64,000 nt of DNA from assembly GCA_951213105.1 (NCBI GenBank), contig OX578155.1, positions 33,248,484 to 33,312,483 of the forward strand, given 5' to 3'. The notes below the pieces were generated by a model, which made no database searches, had not been told where the DNA came from, and was given only the letters and a program-made list of their open reading frames with translations. Both the position numbers and the translations under genes were made by a program. Positions within the stretch are counted from its first letter, which is position 1. Each line of letters opens with the position of its first letter. Below are positions 54,113 through 64,000 of this stretch, piece by piece. Origin of the DNA: Amaurobius ferox (lineage: Eukaryota; Arthropoda; Arachnida; Araneae; Amaurobiidae).

Positions 54113-55796
54113 GGTAATTCATTAAATTGAGTTTAATTTGAAAAAGTTACACAAATAATTATTTTAAATTACACTGAATTTAAACTTTTAATTAATTTTT
54201 CTTTTACATTTGGTAACTGGACTTAATTCAAATGGTGGCGTAGCAAATATGCGAAAAAACTATAATATCTCGAGAACGCCTAGTTTAAATGAGGTAATAG
54301 TGTTTGTCTTCTTCCTTTCACCGTCAAAAATTACGTATAAAACAATAATTCAATTGATATATTTATGCATACGTAGATTTTTATTTTAAATTTTGACGAT
54401 TTTTGTGGGGCATTTTGCAAAAACGTCTCTTTTACTCCGAGGTGCCCCAAAATCTAATGAGAACCAGGATAACGCACAAGTCGGTGCTAGATTACCCAAT
54501 AGGCACACTAAGCACGTGATTTAGGCATTAACAAATTAGGGGGCACCAATCAAAAGCAAACAATTTCTTGTTTATTTATTTTTTACTTCATAGATAATAA
54601 AATGAACTCCTGTTCCTAATGAAATTAAGGATAATATTTTTCATTATTGTGCATCATGATTTAGTCTTCAGTAGAGATATTATTCATTAAACTTTTGTTC
54701 TGCATAGTCCTTTCTAAGTACAATTTCCCGTTCCTAAGCAGAACATGGTCCTTTGCACACATCCATGTTGGCAGTGCCTGATTTACAGTAGATAGGACAC
54801 AGGGCTAATTGCAGTTAGAGCCTCCTCTTAAATATTATAATATTACTTATACTGTTAAAAATAAATATTTTAGGCAAGTGGTAATGCGAATCTGGATTAT
54901 ATAACGTTAACGTTTCTGAGATATTGTTGTTCGACCCAGACCGTCCGACTTAACAGAAGGTGTACGGTATCTGCTTGGATGGCTGGTTTCTGTGATTTTG
55001 AATAATTTGCTGATATTTTCTTACATGTCACTGATATTCTTATTCATTTTTAAAACTTTTAGACCATTATGACAAATTTGAAAGCCATAGGATCAGTGTG
55101 GTGTGTGCAGAAAGCAGGCCCTGCATTATTTTCTATATGAGCATATTTTTATTCTTTATTCCTAATATTCCCATTATTCGCAAATTTACGCTTGCTATCA
55201 CTTTTATGACGTTCGACACTTTTCCAGTTCTGTTACCTCATAAAGTAATGAAAGGAACATAAAATTGAGGAATTCGATGTGGATAGAGAGGTATTCTTCT
55301 CTTCTGCTGTGATGAGTTTTCTGAAGAGGCTCGATTGGAATCCGGCTCTCCAGATGGGCAAGACTCCTGGTGGAGGTGATTACAGTAAAAACATTGAAAG
55401 TTCCAACATCTGGGATGATATGTTTAAGATAACACTGAGGACCAGTGTTTCCTTCAGGCATTCTTCCGAGGGGGGGGGGGGGGGGCGAAGCTCCTCCCAG
55501 AGACATTTTATGTTAACCTAGTTTCTTTTTATGAGACATAACGTTTAGATATATTTTTACAGGGTAAATAGAAAACTTGTCCCCCCTGAAATTTTATGAA
55601 AGAAATGTCCTGAAAGAAACACTGCTGAGGGCAGTGAATTTTCCAACATCGTCTGCACTGCACTTTGGGAATCCGGAAAGGATTTTTAAATTTTTATGGA
55701 ACCTGTGCTATATTTCGGGAGCTTGGTTACACCAACTACATGCTTTAGGACTCTACACGTTCTTGACGTCCTTTTCAATCAAAATTTTATTATATA
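54113..55796. other. Non-coding sequence with repeat W, a SINE tail and a poly-G run
   Basis: 54113-54440 match 29590-29895 (repeat W, for example ggtggcgtagc...gcgaaaaaact). About 54930-54985 is a 3' SINE fragment (cgacccagaccgtccgactt) in the same orientation as 10669-10929. 55470-55485 is a run of 16 G. No gene was recognised; the overlapping frames at 55204-55521 have no domain. Confidence 0.5.
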
Positions 55797-58017
55797 GGGT
55801 GTCCCAAAAACAATGACCTCGGATTTTATTCCTTAAATATTGATCTTAGACATATATAATAAATTACAAAGTTGAGTAAAAAGAGGTATAGAATTTTATG
55901 AAATCGATAAAACATTTCAAAGAATTAAATTTGAAGAAATACAAAATTTAAATTTTTATACGGTTATCGTACAAAAACATTTCCAATGAGTAAACGTGTC
56001 CCATACACTAGTAAGGTGATGTACAAAATTTCAGCATTTTATCATGAAAAATCCCAGAGATATGTTTAAAGTTGGTGAGGGGTTAACCACAAATTGAAAT
56101 GTAAATGTTTACAGCAAGAGTGCAAGTGACGCAACACAGAAATGCATCGTAGGCAAATAATATCTGCCTCTTGTCTTTAGATTTGTTTACATTTTTTTTA
56201 AATTATGCTTCCTGGAAAATATCTTAAAATTTTATATGGTTAATTACAGAATAAAACTTGGAAATGACACAATCAAATTGAACATTGAAACAGCTTAGAA
56301 ATGTATGCATATGCAAATATCTGCCTCTGATCGGTGCGTCACACAACCTCAACAGACGCATCATCGCATGAGAAAGTAGTTTTTGCTCTGCCATTGGTCA
56401 ACCGCCTCTCTTACGCAAGCATAGCGTTCGCAGCCTGAGCGACCCTTAAGTATTTCACATTTCTGCTACATTTTGAGAGTGTAGATAACCTGTACCGACA
56501 GTATGTGGCAATACAGCAACGAAGAACTTTCTGAAATGCTTATGCTGTACAGTTTATGCAATCGCAATGCTAGCGAAACTGCACTGGAATATCAACGTAC
56601 TTTTCCCAATTCTCGACATCCTTCTGGGAGATTTATTTGTCAATTGGTGCAACAAGTGCATGAAAGAGGAAGCTGGTGTAGGTGAATTAGGTAGGCCCAA
56701 ACTTTACTCAATTGATGTAGAAATTGATATTTTCACTTACTTTTGCAGTCATCCACATAGTAGTGTTCGTACCGCTGTTTCAGAAATGAACGCAATGCAA
56801 CAGTGTGGAGAATACTGAGACTGAATGAACGCCATCCGTTTAATTCATGGTGTGCAAGGACAGGAGCCAACAGACGATTAATGCTGTCCAGATTTTTGTA
56901 ATTGGGCTCTAAATCAGGAAGATGCAAATTCCTCTTTTCTGAAAAACGTAATTTGGACTGACGACTGCTGTTTTAATCAAGATATATGCATAAATCCTCA
57001 AAATGAGCACTTCTGATCTGACACAAATCCATTCGTGGTATGTGATATTCATCATCCGAAGCAATCTTCTGTGAATGTATTGTGTACTGTTTTCAGAAAC
57101 CGTTTGCTTGTACCCATACTGTATGATGGTATGCTGCCGGGTGACAGATATGTTAATGAGATTCTGAATACTGTTATTCCTGTTTTTATGGATGAACTGC
57201 TCCTAACAGTATTTCCACATGTATGGTTTCAACTGGACGGATCTCCAGCTCACTATACTACAGTTGTTAAACATTGGTTAAATAAGGAGTTTCCAGATAA
57301 TTGGATTGGCTTGCATGGGCCTGTGTAATTTCCCCTTAGATAACCTGATTTAATTCCGGTGGATTCTTATTTATGGGGAACTTATTTATTCTTATTTATG
57401 TACAACTGTTTATCTGTCACCTCCCTTGAATGAAGTAGAGTTGCAACAACGCATTCAAGATAGTTGAGGTGACATCATCACCTAACAAGAACTTGATCGA
57501 GAGCACAGAAGTGTTAGCAGGCGAAGGCAACCCGGTATTGGCATGGATGAAAATCCTTTTGAACAAGCTTTGTAATCTTTGTTAGTTATTATTTTTACAC
57601 AGTGTGGATTATTATTTATTTATGTAATCATTGTTTTCTTTCGTAATTTGCTTATGACCCATGAAACGCGATCTGCCGGCATGATTTTTCGCCTCTGAGA
57701 GCCCATGTCGATGCATCTAAAAGTAGTTTAAGTCAACATTTTTCTCATTTCATATCTCTGGAACTATTTATGATAAAATCCTGAAATTTTGTACATCATT
57801 TTATTAGTGTATGGGGCACATTTTGCTCATTGGAAATGTTTTTGTAAGGGGCCGTATAAAAATTTAAATTTTTCATTTCTTAAAAATTTAATTCCCTTGA
57901 AAATTTTAATCGATTTCATACAATTCTGTACATTGTTTACGCAACTTTGTAATTTATTATATATGTCTAAGATCAATATTTAAGGAATAAAAGCCTAGGC
58001 CAATGTTTTTGGAACAC
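55797..58017 (+). mobile_element. DUF4817-type DNA transposon with about 260 bp inverted repeats
   Basis: The left arm begins gggtgtcccaaaaacaatg; the right arm, in reverse, begins gtgttccaaaaacattgg. The two stay alignable for about 260 bp (both contain ccttaaatattgatcttaga and aaaatttcag). TA flanks both ends. One degenerate transposase lies between the arms. The long arms exceed the 25-30 bp of typical mariners. Confidence 0.87.
56503..57580 (+). pseudogene. DUF4817/DDE transposase pseudogene
   Basis: It starts MWQYSNEELSEMLMLYSLCN, the DUF4817 helix-turn-helix found at the N-terminus of an arthropod transposase family. After frameshifts it reads SVNVLCTVFRNRLLVPILYD, GMLPGDRYVNEILNTVIPVF, WFQLDGSPAHYTTVVKHWLN and FPDNWIGLHGPV. 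The second catalytic Asp (QLDGSPAH, usually QHDGAPPH) is present. The third block (usually PPRSPDLTPLDFFLWG) is recognisable as PDLIPVDSYLWG with a broken frame. Multiple stops make it inactive. Confidence 0.85.
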
Positions 58018-58855
58018 TATATATATATATATGTAAGAGGGAGACAACAAAATGGCAAAATGTACTGAAGGTGGAAAACTGACGTTGTAACGAATTCAAA
58101 ATACACCTAAGCTGCTGCTTAGAAGACGGAAGTTATTTTGTTGTTCTTAGTTTCTTCACTTGCGCATTCATAATTTTAGAAAGTTTATCTTTTTCGTTCC
58201 ATTATAGTTTTTAATTCTAATAAACCACGATTACCAACTCAAATTTAATAAACCACGTTGACGACGTAATCTTTACTTTTCATTCTGAAATACCACTTTT
58301 CATTCATAAAATACGTCTTTTCATTCACTCCCTTCTTCCTTCTTACTTTTAATTTCTTCACAATCCATCCTTGAGTTAGATGCTACCCCATTCATAGAAG
58401 CCGATTCTATTACTATGGGGAGAACTTACGGCGGTATTTATTTGCCCTAAAGATGGTTAGCCTCTGAGGTTTGTATTTGCCCCCGAGACCTACTCTTACT
58501 TTTATTGAGTTATATGCGGCATTATTCGAAGATCTCAAAATTCTTCAAGAATTGGGCTTTTATGGCGCATGAGCATTATCTACAGCGCATTATTCATTCC
58601 AACATTAGGCTGGAATGACGCTCAGATTCATTATTTAATCATTGTCATGCCAACTTTTAAGCTTCCAACAGTTTGTGAAAGGCTCAAAGAAAATTTTGGG
58701 GTTCCCGGTTCTCCAAAGACCCCTCCTGATAAGAGGTGCGGCGGTGGGGAACTATTGTACTTAATACAATATTGAAGGGAGAGTATAATATTCGTGATTA
58801 CGTATTCTTTATAATTCTAGAGCTGACATTAAACTTCAGTTATTGTCTTTTTCAG
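58018..58855. other. Intron end, nothing recognised
   Basis: A short (AT)n run follows the transposon. The rest is unremarkable. A polypyrimidine tract, ttattgtctttttcag, ends at 58855. Confidence 0.4.
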
Positions 58856-59024
58856 CCGAAATATCGTTGTATCTGTGAACCTGGGTGGACCAAGGCGAGC
58901 GGCAATCCTGCCTGCACACAAGATGTGAACGAGTGCCTAGGAGATATCCCCAAATGCTCCGTCAGTCCCCAAGTGCTGTGTATCAATCTACCAGGAACAT
59001 TTTACTGCGGCCCTTGTCCTGCCG
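58856..59024 (+). CDS. Cubn: Cubilin homologue, end of EGF 3 and first part of calcium-binding EGF 4
   Basis: A 169-nt exon, phase 0 in, leaving after one base of a Gly codon before gtaagt. It encodes PKYRCICEPGWTKASGNPAC, which completes EGF 3. It then encodes TQDVNECLGDIPKCSVSPQV and LCINLPGTFYCGPCPA. DVNEC starts a calcium-binding EGF, and the CGPCP (Cys-Gly-x-Cys-Pro) ending is characteristic of cubilin EGF 4 and 5. The preceding intron is the 45 kb one. Confidence 0.92.
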
Positions 59025-59950
59025 GTAAGTACTCAAGGCTCAAAGTATGGTTTTCTTTTTAAAGGGGTGCCTTATCAGGGGAAGCACCAGACTTTAATCC
59101 CCTGCCTTGACAGTTTAAACTGCCAAGTCTTAGGATGGAGATTTTAATATAATAAATGAAGTTTTACATTCTTATATTCCAAAAGTAGTAGAGGTAAGAT
59201 AATTTAGAAGAAGGGGGCGCTCGAATGAGGAGCTGATCTTGAGCGGTGAGTTGAAAAGCCAGATGCAGCGGGGACATATGAGGGGGCAGCCGGTAAGTGC
59301 TTTGCTTAGTTTCAATACTATTAATCTCGAATATAACTGTGTGAGGATATAGTTAGCAAATTCAGATGATTTATTTTAATTTTTCTTTGCTCAGTATGCC
59401 ATCCAGAGTCATCAGCGGCTTCGGAGATCGCAACGGAAAAAAATATAAGCTTGAGAATGGAGCAAATTAGCATCCCCAACACTTCAAAATCATCCAGAAC
59501 CGATAAAATCCATTTCGAATACTAGTATCTAAGGAGTTAATAACGAACTTTCATCGTGAGATGGCAATGTTTCTATGTAAGGAAGCTACTTAGCAGAATC
59601 AAAATTCCATACACTAATTTTCTATTCACGACGCCTCTTCACAGCAGTTGCCCTAAGTCCTAACTACTATTCAGTACAGCTAATTGGTTATCGATTCAAT
59701 GTTTAAATTTAACAATTTTTTCAGATTTTCGTTAACTGACTGGTTTGTCGGGTATCTGATAAATTGTACAATCGCTACGAAGCACTCACTGATCCATTCG
59801 TTAAAATGAAGTTTCAAATCTATCGAAAAAATATTTTGTAAGTTCCAATTATGAGTCATGCTTTCCTTCTCAGTGTTGAAAGAAAGTTTTTCGTTTAAAT
59901 TCTTTATGTAATTAGAAAATTTTTTGCATCCTGCTCGAAAGCTATGTATC
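59025..59950. other. Intronic sequence, nothing recognised
   Basis: No gene or repeat boundary is supported in about 0.9 kb. Confidence 0.4.
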
Positions 59951-60600
59951 TGCCGGATAGCTCCGTTCCTGTTTCTTAACGAACAGATTGGCTTCTGCAT
60001 TTTACCGGACAGCTGGGTTTCTGTTTATTATTACACAGCTGGGTTTCTGTTTATTATTAAACAGCTGGGTTTCAGTTTATTATTAAAGAGCTGGGTTTCT
60101 GTTTTTATTAAGCAACTGGGTTTCTGTTTATTATTAAACAGCTGGGTTTCTGTTTATTACCAGATAGCTGGGTTTCTACTTCTTAAGCTGGATTTCTGCT
60201 TCGTAATGAACAGCTGGGTTTCTGCTTCTTAACGGACATCTGAACTTCTGCTTTTACCGGACATCTGCATTTCAGCTTCATATCAGAAATTTGGATTTTG
60301 CTTCTTACAGAACAACTGGGTTTCTGGTTCTAACTGAGCAGCTGGGTTTCTGCTTCTTATGGGAAAGCTGGGTTCTGTTTCATACGGGAAAGCTTGATTC
60401 CTGCTTCTTACTACACACCTGGGTTTCTGCTACTTACCGGAGAACTGGATTTCTGATTATTACCAAGCTGTTGTATTTTTAATTTCTAGACGACATATGG
60501 GGTTTTGCTTATTACCGGACAGAAGGGTTTCTGTTTCCTAGAAGACAGCTGGATTTCTAATTCTTACAGGACAGTTGGGTAGATATTCTTTACAGTACAG
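59951..60600. repeat. 26 bp minisatellite, about 25 units
   Basis: Units of about 26 bp with consensus acagctgggtttctg followed by tttattattaa or cttcttaccgg run without interruption. The central units (about 60004-60170) are the most uniform and the edges are diverged. Because 26 is not a multiple of 3, frames cycle, so the open frames here (SWVSVYY-like, QLGFSLL-like) are artefacts of the repeat. Confidence 0.93.
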
Positions 60601-61889
60601 TTCTTTGCGAAAATGTATCAACCGGTACGCTCTTTTAAACGTGCTATATTGTTTCAAGTTTTAGTAGGTATGATAGATACACATACTTCCTATTTATCAT
60701 GTACTAATGTTGTTGACAAATGCTCCACATTTAACTATGATGCCATTAGTCCACGTGATCCCTAGAACGTATGAATGATACCTAAAAGTTTACTAAGTGC
60801 GCAAATAGTCAGCTTATATAAGCTGTTTTTTACTCAAAAATTATATTATACAGAGTTTTCCGACTGTTCTAATTTTACAAAGGTGAACACTGAAACATTT
60901 GTGTCTATTCAAAATCTCAAATGATTCACCACTGAACTTCTGGGAGAATCCAGAATCTTTTAATGGAAAGACACTTCAATTGCCGTCCTCAGGTCAAAAA
61001 GACATTCCTGATTTGCTCTTTACTTTTCTATTAGAAGTTTGGAAGAATGGAAGGACATTGCTCTTAGTTGCTTTTGCCAGACAAAACTGTAATTTTTAAC
61101 CAATTTTTAACCAATTTTTAAGTCCAATTTTCGTTATCCCCAAATACTGGTATGTGCGAGAATCTATCTGCTCCAGAGATGACTAGATGATTAATTATTG
61201 ACTTTTTTGGATGAAAATGCTGGCAGGTTGTTGGCTGCTATATAAGAACTGAATTAGAGTTAGACAAGATAGGCATGGTGAAGTGATATCGTAGGATATT
61301 TGCGAGCCACATAAATGATTTCTTCTTTGTCAAAATGAGTAGAATCATCAGATCCAGAGATGAGTCCACTAGGAATATAATGGAAAAAATCCCACAAAAG
61401 GAACCAGCTCTACCAGAATTCGTTCATCTATGAAAGAATCATCAGTGTCCACTCAAAACCAGCTGTCAGAGGAAAAATGGTTCTCTATAGATTCCAAACC
61501 AATGGTTCCAATCTGTAAACAAACAAGTTGTTGACGAATAGAACAATTTCTCTATAAACTGTAGGATATAGATATCATTGATGAGATTATTCACTGATTT
61601 ATTAAGATATTCGGAGTGAGAGTGATGTCAGTATTTATAATATCAAGTGGACATAAAGGAAGCAAAATTATGGTTACAGTTAAACACTGTGTTTTTTTGC
61701 AAGTTTGAAAGTCGCTTGAATTAAAATCATTTTGTGTTTTAAATGTTTGCTGCTTTTAGTGTTATAACATTCTAGAAAAATATTACGTATTTTTATTAGC
61801 ATGCTGATAGAATCAGTTAAAACAGGATTTATATTTGAAAATTTTAATTTAGTAAAGTGTTCCTGAACAAAATCGTAGACCATTAGACT
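60601..61889. other. Intronic sequence, nothing recognised
   Basis: About 1.3 kb without recognisable gene or repeat. There is one small duplication, ccaatttttaa, near 61099-61120. Confidence 0.4.
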
Positions 61890-61985
61890 TAATAATTAAG
61901 TTTAAGACTGAACTGGGCGGGAACCAGGAGCCGAAACTAGGTCTTCTGAATTAAACATAATTGTGCTACCCGCTACACTACTCCG
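61890..61985 (-). repeat. Possible degenerate tRNA-derived SINE head
   Basis: On the - strand, gccggagtagtgtagcgggt resembles a tRNA 5' end with an A box. About 40 nt later tagtttcggctcctgg resembles a B box with an extra base. No body match to the other SINEs was seen. It is weak evidence. Confidence 0.35.
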
Positions 61986-62232
61986 GCATTTTAAGAAATT
62001 GCTCGAATTACGTTACATACTGTTAAGCAGCAGCAGTAAAATGTATTTTAATGATCAGCAATTTTTCTTTATATGTCAAAGTAAATTTATATTTATTAGA
62101 TACAAATTAAAATATTTTATTTCATACTAGATAGTTATCTGATGAGTTTGTTATAAAGCAACTTTTGGAGGAAGGCTGTGATATATGATGCAATGGGTTT
62201 GAAAGGGTTTGAGTATGATATAATTTTTCCCC

Positions 62233-62478
62233 TACTCAAGACATCCGAACCACCGAAAAGTGTAAGGTAACTGTTTAGGCGACCAGTACAGTGCTACCCA
62301 GCTTAGACCAGAATACATTGGGGCTGGTTAGCATTACTTTTCGGTTGAACTTTTGGACCTAGAGATTTAACGTGCCCATATTCCGCGTAGAGACGGGGAT
62401 AGTTTTGAGCGGCGGGGATTGAACTCGGGTCTACCGTGTGTGATCCCAACGCCTTAGTCACTAGGCTATGTTGGCTCC
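62233..62478 (-). mobile_element. tRNA-headed SINE, diverged copy
   Basis: The - strand head at 62478-62408 has A box catagcctagtgactaagg and B box cgagttcaatcccc. The body keeps cacgttaaa, ggtctaagctgggtagcac and ccttacac, the same order as in the SINEs at 7.3 and 10.7 kb, but it is more diverged. It lies 88 bp upstream of a cubilin exon, in antisense. Confidence 0.8.
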
Positions 62479-62565
62479 TAGAAAAAGGTACTTTGAATTT
62501 ATACATGTGTTTCAATTATAGTATCACTAACAACAGTCGTACTGACACAGAATGTTATTTTTCAG

Positions 62566-62697
62566 GCTATACTGGAAACGGCCTGTGGTGCGAGGACCTT
62601 AACGAATGCGAGAACCAGAACGGTGGATGCTCAACAAATCCCTTCGTGGAATGCTACAACACCCCAGGATCCAGGCGTTGTGGACCATGTCCTACTG
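62566..62697 (+). CDS. Cubn: Cubilin homologue, end of EGF 4 and first part of calcium-binding EGF 5
   Basis: A 132-nt exon completing the split Gly and leaving after one base of a codon before gtacgt. It encodes [20 protein letters not shown] and [20 protein letters not shown], then [12 protein letters not shown] closes EGF 4, and DLNEC opens a calcium-binding EGF. CGPCPTG repeats the Cys-Gly-x-Cys-Pro ending, after which the next EGF half would follow beyond the window. The identical phase 1 boundaries of this and the previous exon fit tandem exon duplication in the cubilin EGF cluster. Confidence 0.92.
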
Positions 62698-62828
62698 GTA
62701 CGTATGCAGCAATGCACGATGGTTGTAGTTAAATTAACTTCACTAAAACACGTCGTCTCATTTGTTGAACTTTCTTTGTGAGCAGATTTTCCACATTGCT
62801 AGACCTTTATCTACACAATCTTCATATA

Positions 62829-64000
62829 CAGGGTGATTAAAGTAGGGATTTTAAAACGCTGTAAAGTAAGAACCACTGGTCAGAATGACCTGATGTTTGA
62901 CATGAGTATACGTAAAGCAATGGAAATATGTTTGATGAAGGAAAAGAAATACTTCAAAAATGTAGTGATAGATGGCGCTGTATTTTGCAAAACACTGGGT
63001 GTTGTTAGCCGAAAGAAACCAATAGTCAACTAAAAAAAACGACAAATTTTAATCAACATTACTTAATATATTAATTGATTGAAACATCACGAAAACATGA
63101 TATACGCAAGAAATGTTTACAATGCTGCCCATCGTGCTCGGCTACGAGATGGAAGCGCAAAACAGTACGTTCCACAACAGATCGGAGTATATTAAAGGTG
63201 ATGCTGCGGATGTGGTGCGTAATGCCTGCTTTTAAGTCAGCCAAGTTCGCAATTCGACCGCTGTACACAATATTCTTGAAGTGCCCCCAAAGTCGCAAGG
63301 ATTAAAGTCAGGTGAACGTGGCGGCCAGACTGCTGTAAAATGACAGCTGATAATTCTGTCATTTTCGAAATGAACATTCAGCAGCTACTTCACCGGTGTT
63401 GCAATGTGAGGAGGAGCGCCATCTTGCATAAAAGTTGAGCTATCCAGACATTGACGCTGCTGAAGTGCGGAAATGATGTGGTTCCGCAAAAGAGCTTCAT
63501 ACCGCTGACCAGTGACGGTACAAGTCAAGGGGCCCGCAGGACCTATCTAATCAAAAAAGAATGGGCCAACGATAAACGTTGTCTTAAACCAGTACCACAC
63601 AGTGATCTTTGCAGAATGAAGACGCAATGGCTGCAGTGGGAATGGATTCTCGTTCGCCCATATTCTTCAATTTTGCGTATTGACAGCACCTTGGAAATGA
63701 GCTTCGTCTGTTCACAAAATGCTCCATGGCCATCCATTGTCCACTTCCATCCGAGCAAGAAATTGTAGCGCAAAAACTTGTAGTTGTGGCAGGTCAGCAG
63801 GAAACAACTCCTAGACATGCGTAATTTTGTACGGATAACATTGCAGGATGTTTCGTAAAATTTTACGGACTGTGCTGACTGTCATGTCTAACGATCGAGC
63901 AATTACCCGTGCACTGTAGCTTCCCACACCACTAGTTGCCTCTTCCTGTAACGCTGTAGCCATGTATTCCACCGATGTCTCAGCAATTGCTTTCCTCCCT
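62829..64000 (-). mobile_element. Tc1/mariner-superfamily element, cut by the window edge
   Basis: It starts cagggtgattaaagtaggga after a TA and runs past 64000, so the other end is not visible. It holds one degenerate DDE transposase on the - strand. Confidence 0.7.
63075..64000 (-). pseudogene. DDE transposase pseudogene (Tc1/mariner superfamily), partial
   Basis: Read from the window edge, it goes from a helix-turn-helix-like segment (YSARVIARSLDMTVSTVRKI, L) to HGAFCEQTKL. After several frameshifts come words matching QDGAPPHIATPVK and PPRSPDLNPCDF. It ends LRLWGHFKNIVYSGRIANLA, DLKAGITHHIRSIT. The order HTH, second Asp (QDGAPPH), third Asp region (PDLNPCDFWLWG) and the NIVYSG tail is that of an arthropod DDE family. 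It is dead in this copy. The N-terminus lies outside the window. Confidence 0.75.

Noticed and set aside
55204..55521. Overlapping frames on both strands around the poly-G run
   Set aside because: No recognisable domain; the Gly/Pro runs come from the G homopolymer.
59924..60232. 102-codon frame with SWVSVYY-like repeats
   Set aside because: Direct consequence of the 26 bp minisatellite.

Overview
This is a window of AT-rich, intron-rich animal DNA, almost certainly from an arthropod. The evidence is the 5S rRNA-derived sequence, which is insect-like, and the mobile elements: jockey-clade retrotransposons, mariner, piggyBac, hAT and DUF4817-type DNA transposons. The species cannot be read from the sequence. 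No bacterial-style genes or operons are present.

The only convincing host gene is a cubilin (CUBN) homologue on the + strand. Seven exons with matching GT/AG splice sites and compatible phases (637-705, 3176-3214, 10120-10221, 11456-11559, 13822-13951, 58856-59024, 62566-62697) join into one frame: an N-terminal helical or coiled segment followed by five consecutive EGF-like modules in the order found in cubilin. The CUB domains would lie to the right of the window. The intron between 13951 and 58856 is about 45 kb and is filled with nested transposable elements.

Layout. At 0-14 kb the first cubilin exons are separated by degenerate DNA transposons (a hAT remnant, a mariner), a repeat nested in a copy of itself (4205-6088), and two SINEs that share a body but carry different heads (5S rRNA at 7345-7729, tRNA at 10669-10929). 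At 14-28 kb lie a tRNA-headed repeat, a PC4-like pseudogene, a TTA-flanked inverted-repeat element, a Tc1 fragment, a reverse-transcriptase fragment, long (AT)n tracts and two tandem-repeat blocks. At 28.6-49.9 kb four head-to-tail copies (A-D) of a 5.4 kb jockey-clade non-LTR retrotransposon lie on the - strand. Copies B and C have both ORFs intact, copy D has an intact ORF2 but is truncated at its 5' end, and copy A is degenerate. The same 12 bp sequence borders every junction from A to D. At 51.2-54.1 kb a piggyBac element contains a hAT, which itself contains a 129 bp jockey tail, and separately a second copy of the self-nesting repeat. At 55.8-58.0 kb there is a DUF4817-type transposon with long inverted repeats. 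At 58.9-64 kb the cubilin exons resume around a 26 bp minisatellite, more SINEs and a truncated Tc1/mariner-superfamily element.

The parts of most interest are the SINEs with interchangeable Pol III heads, the retrotransposon array that appears to have used one 12 bp target repeatedly and then recombined into a chimeric middle copy, and a group of terminal-hairpin repeats, inserted at T-runs, whose architecture resembles Helentron-derived elements.
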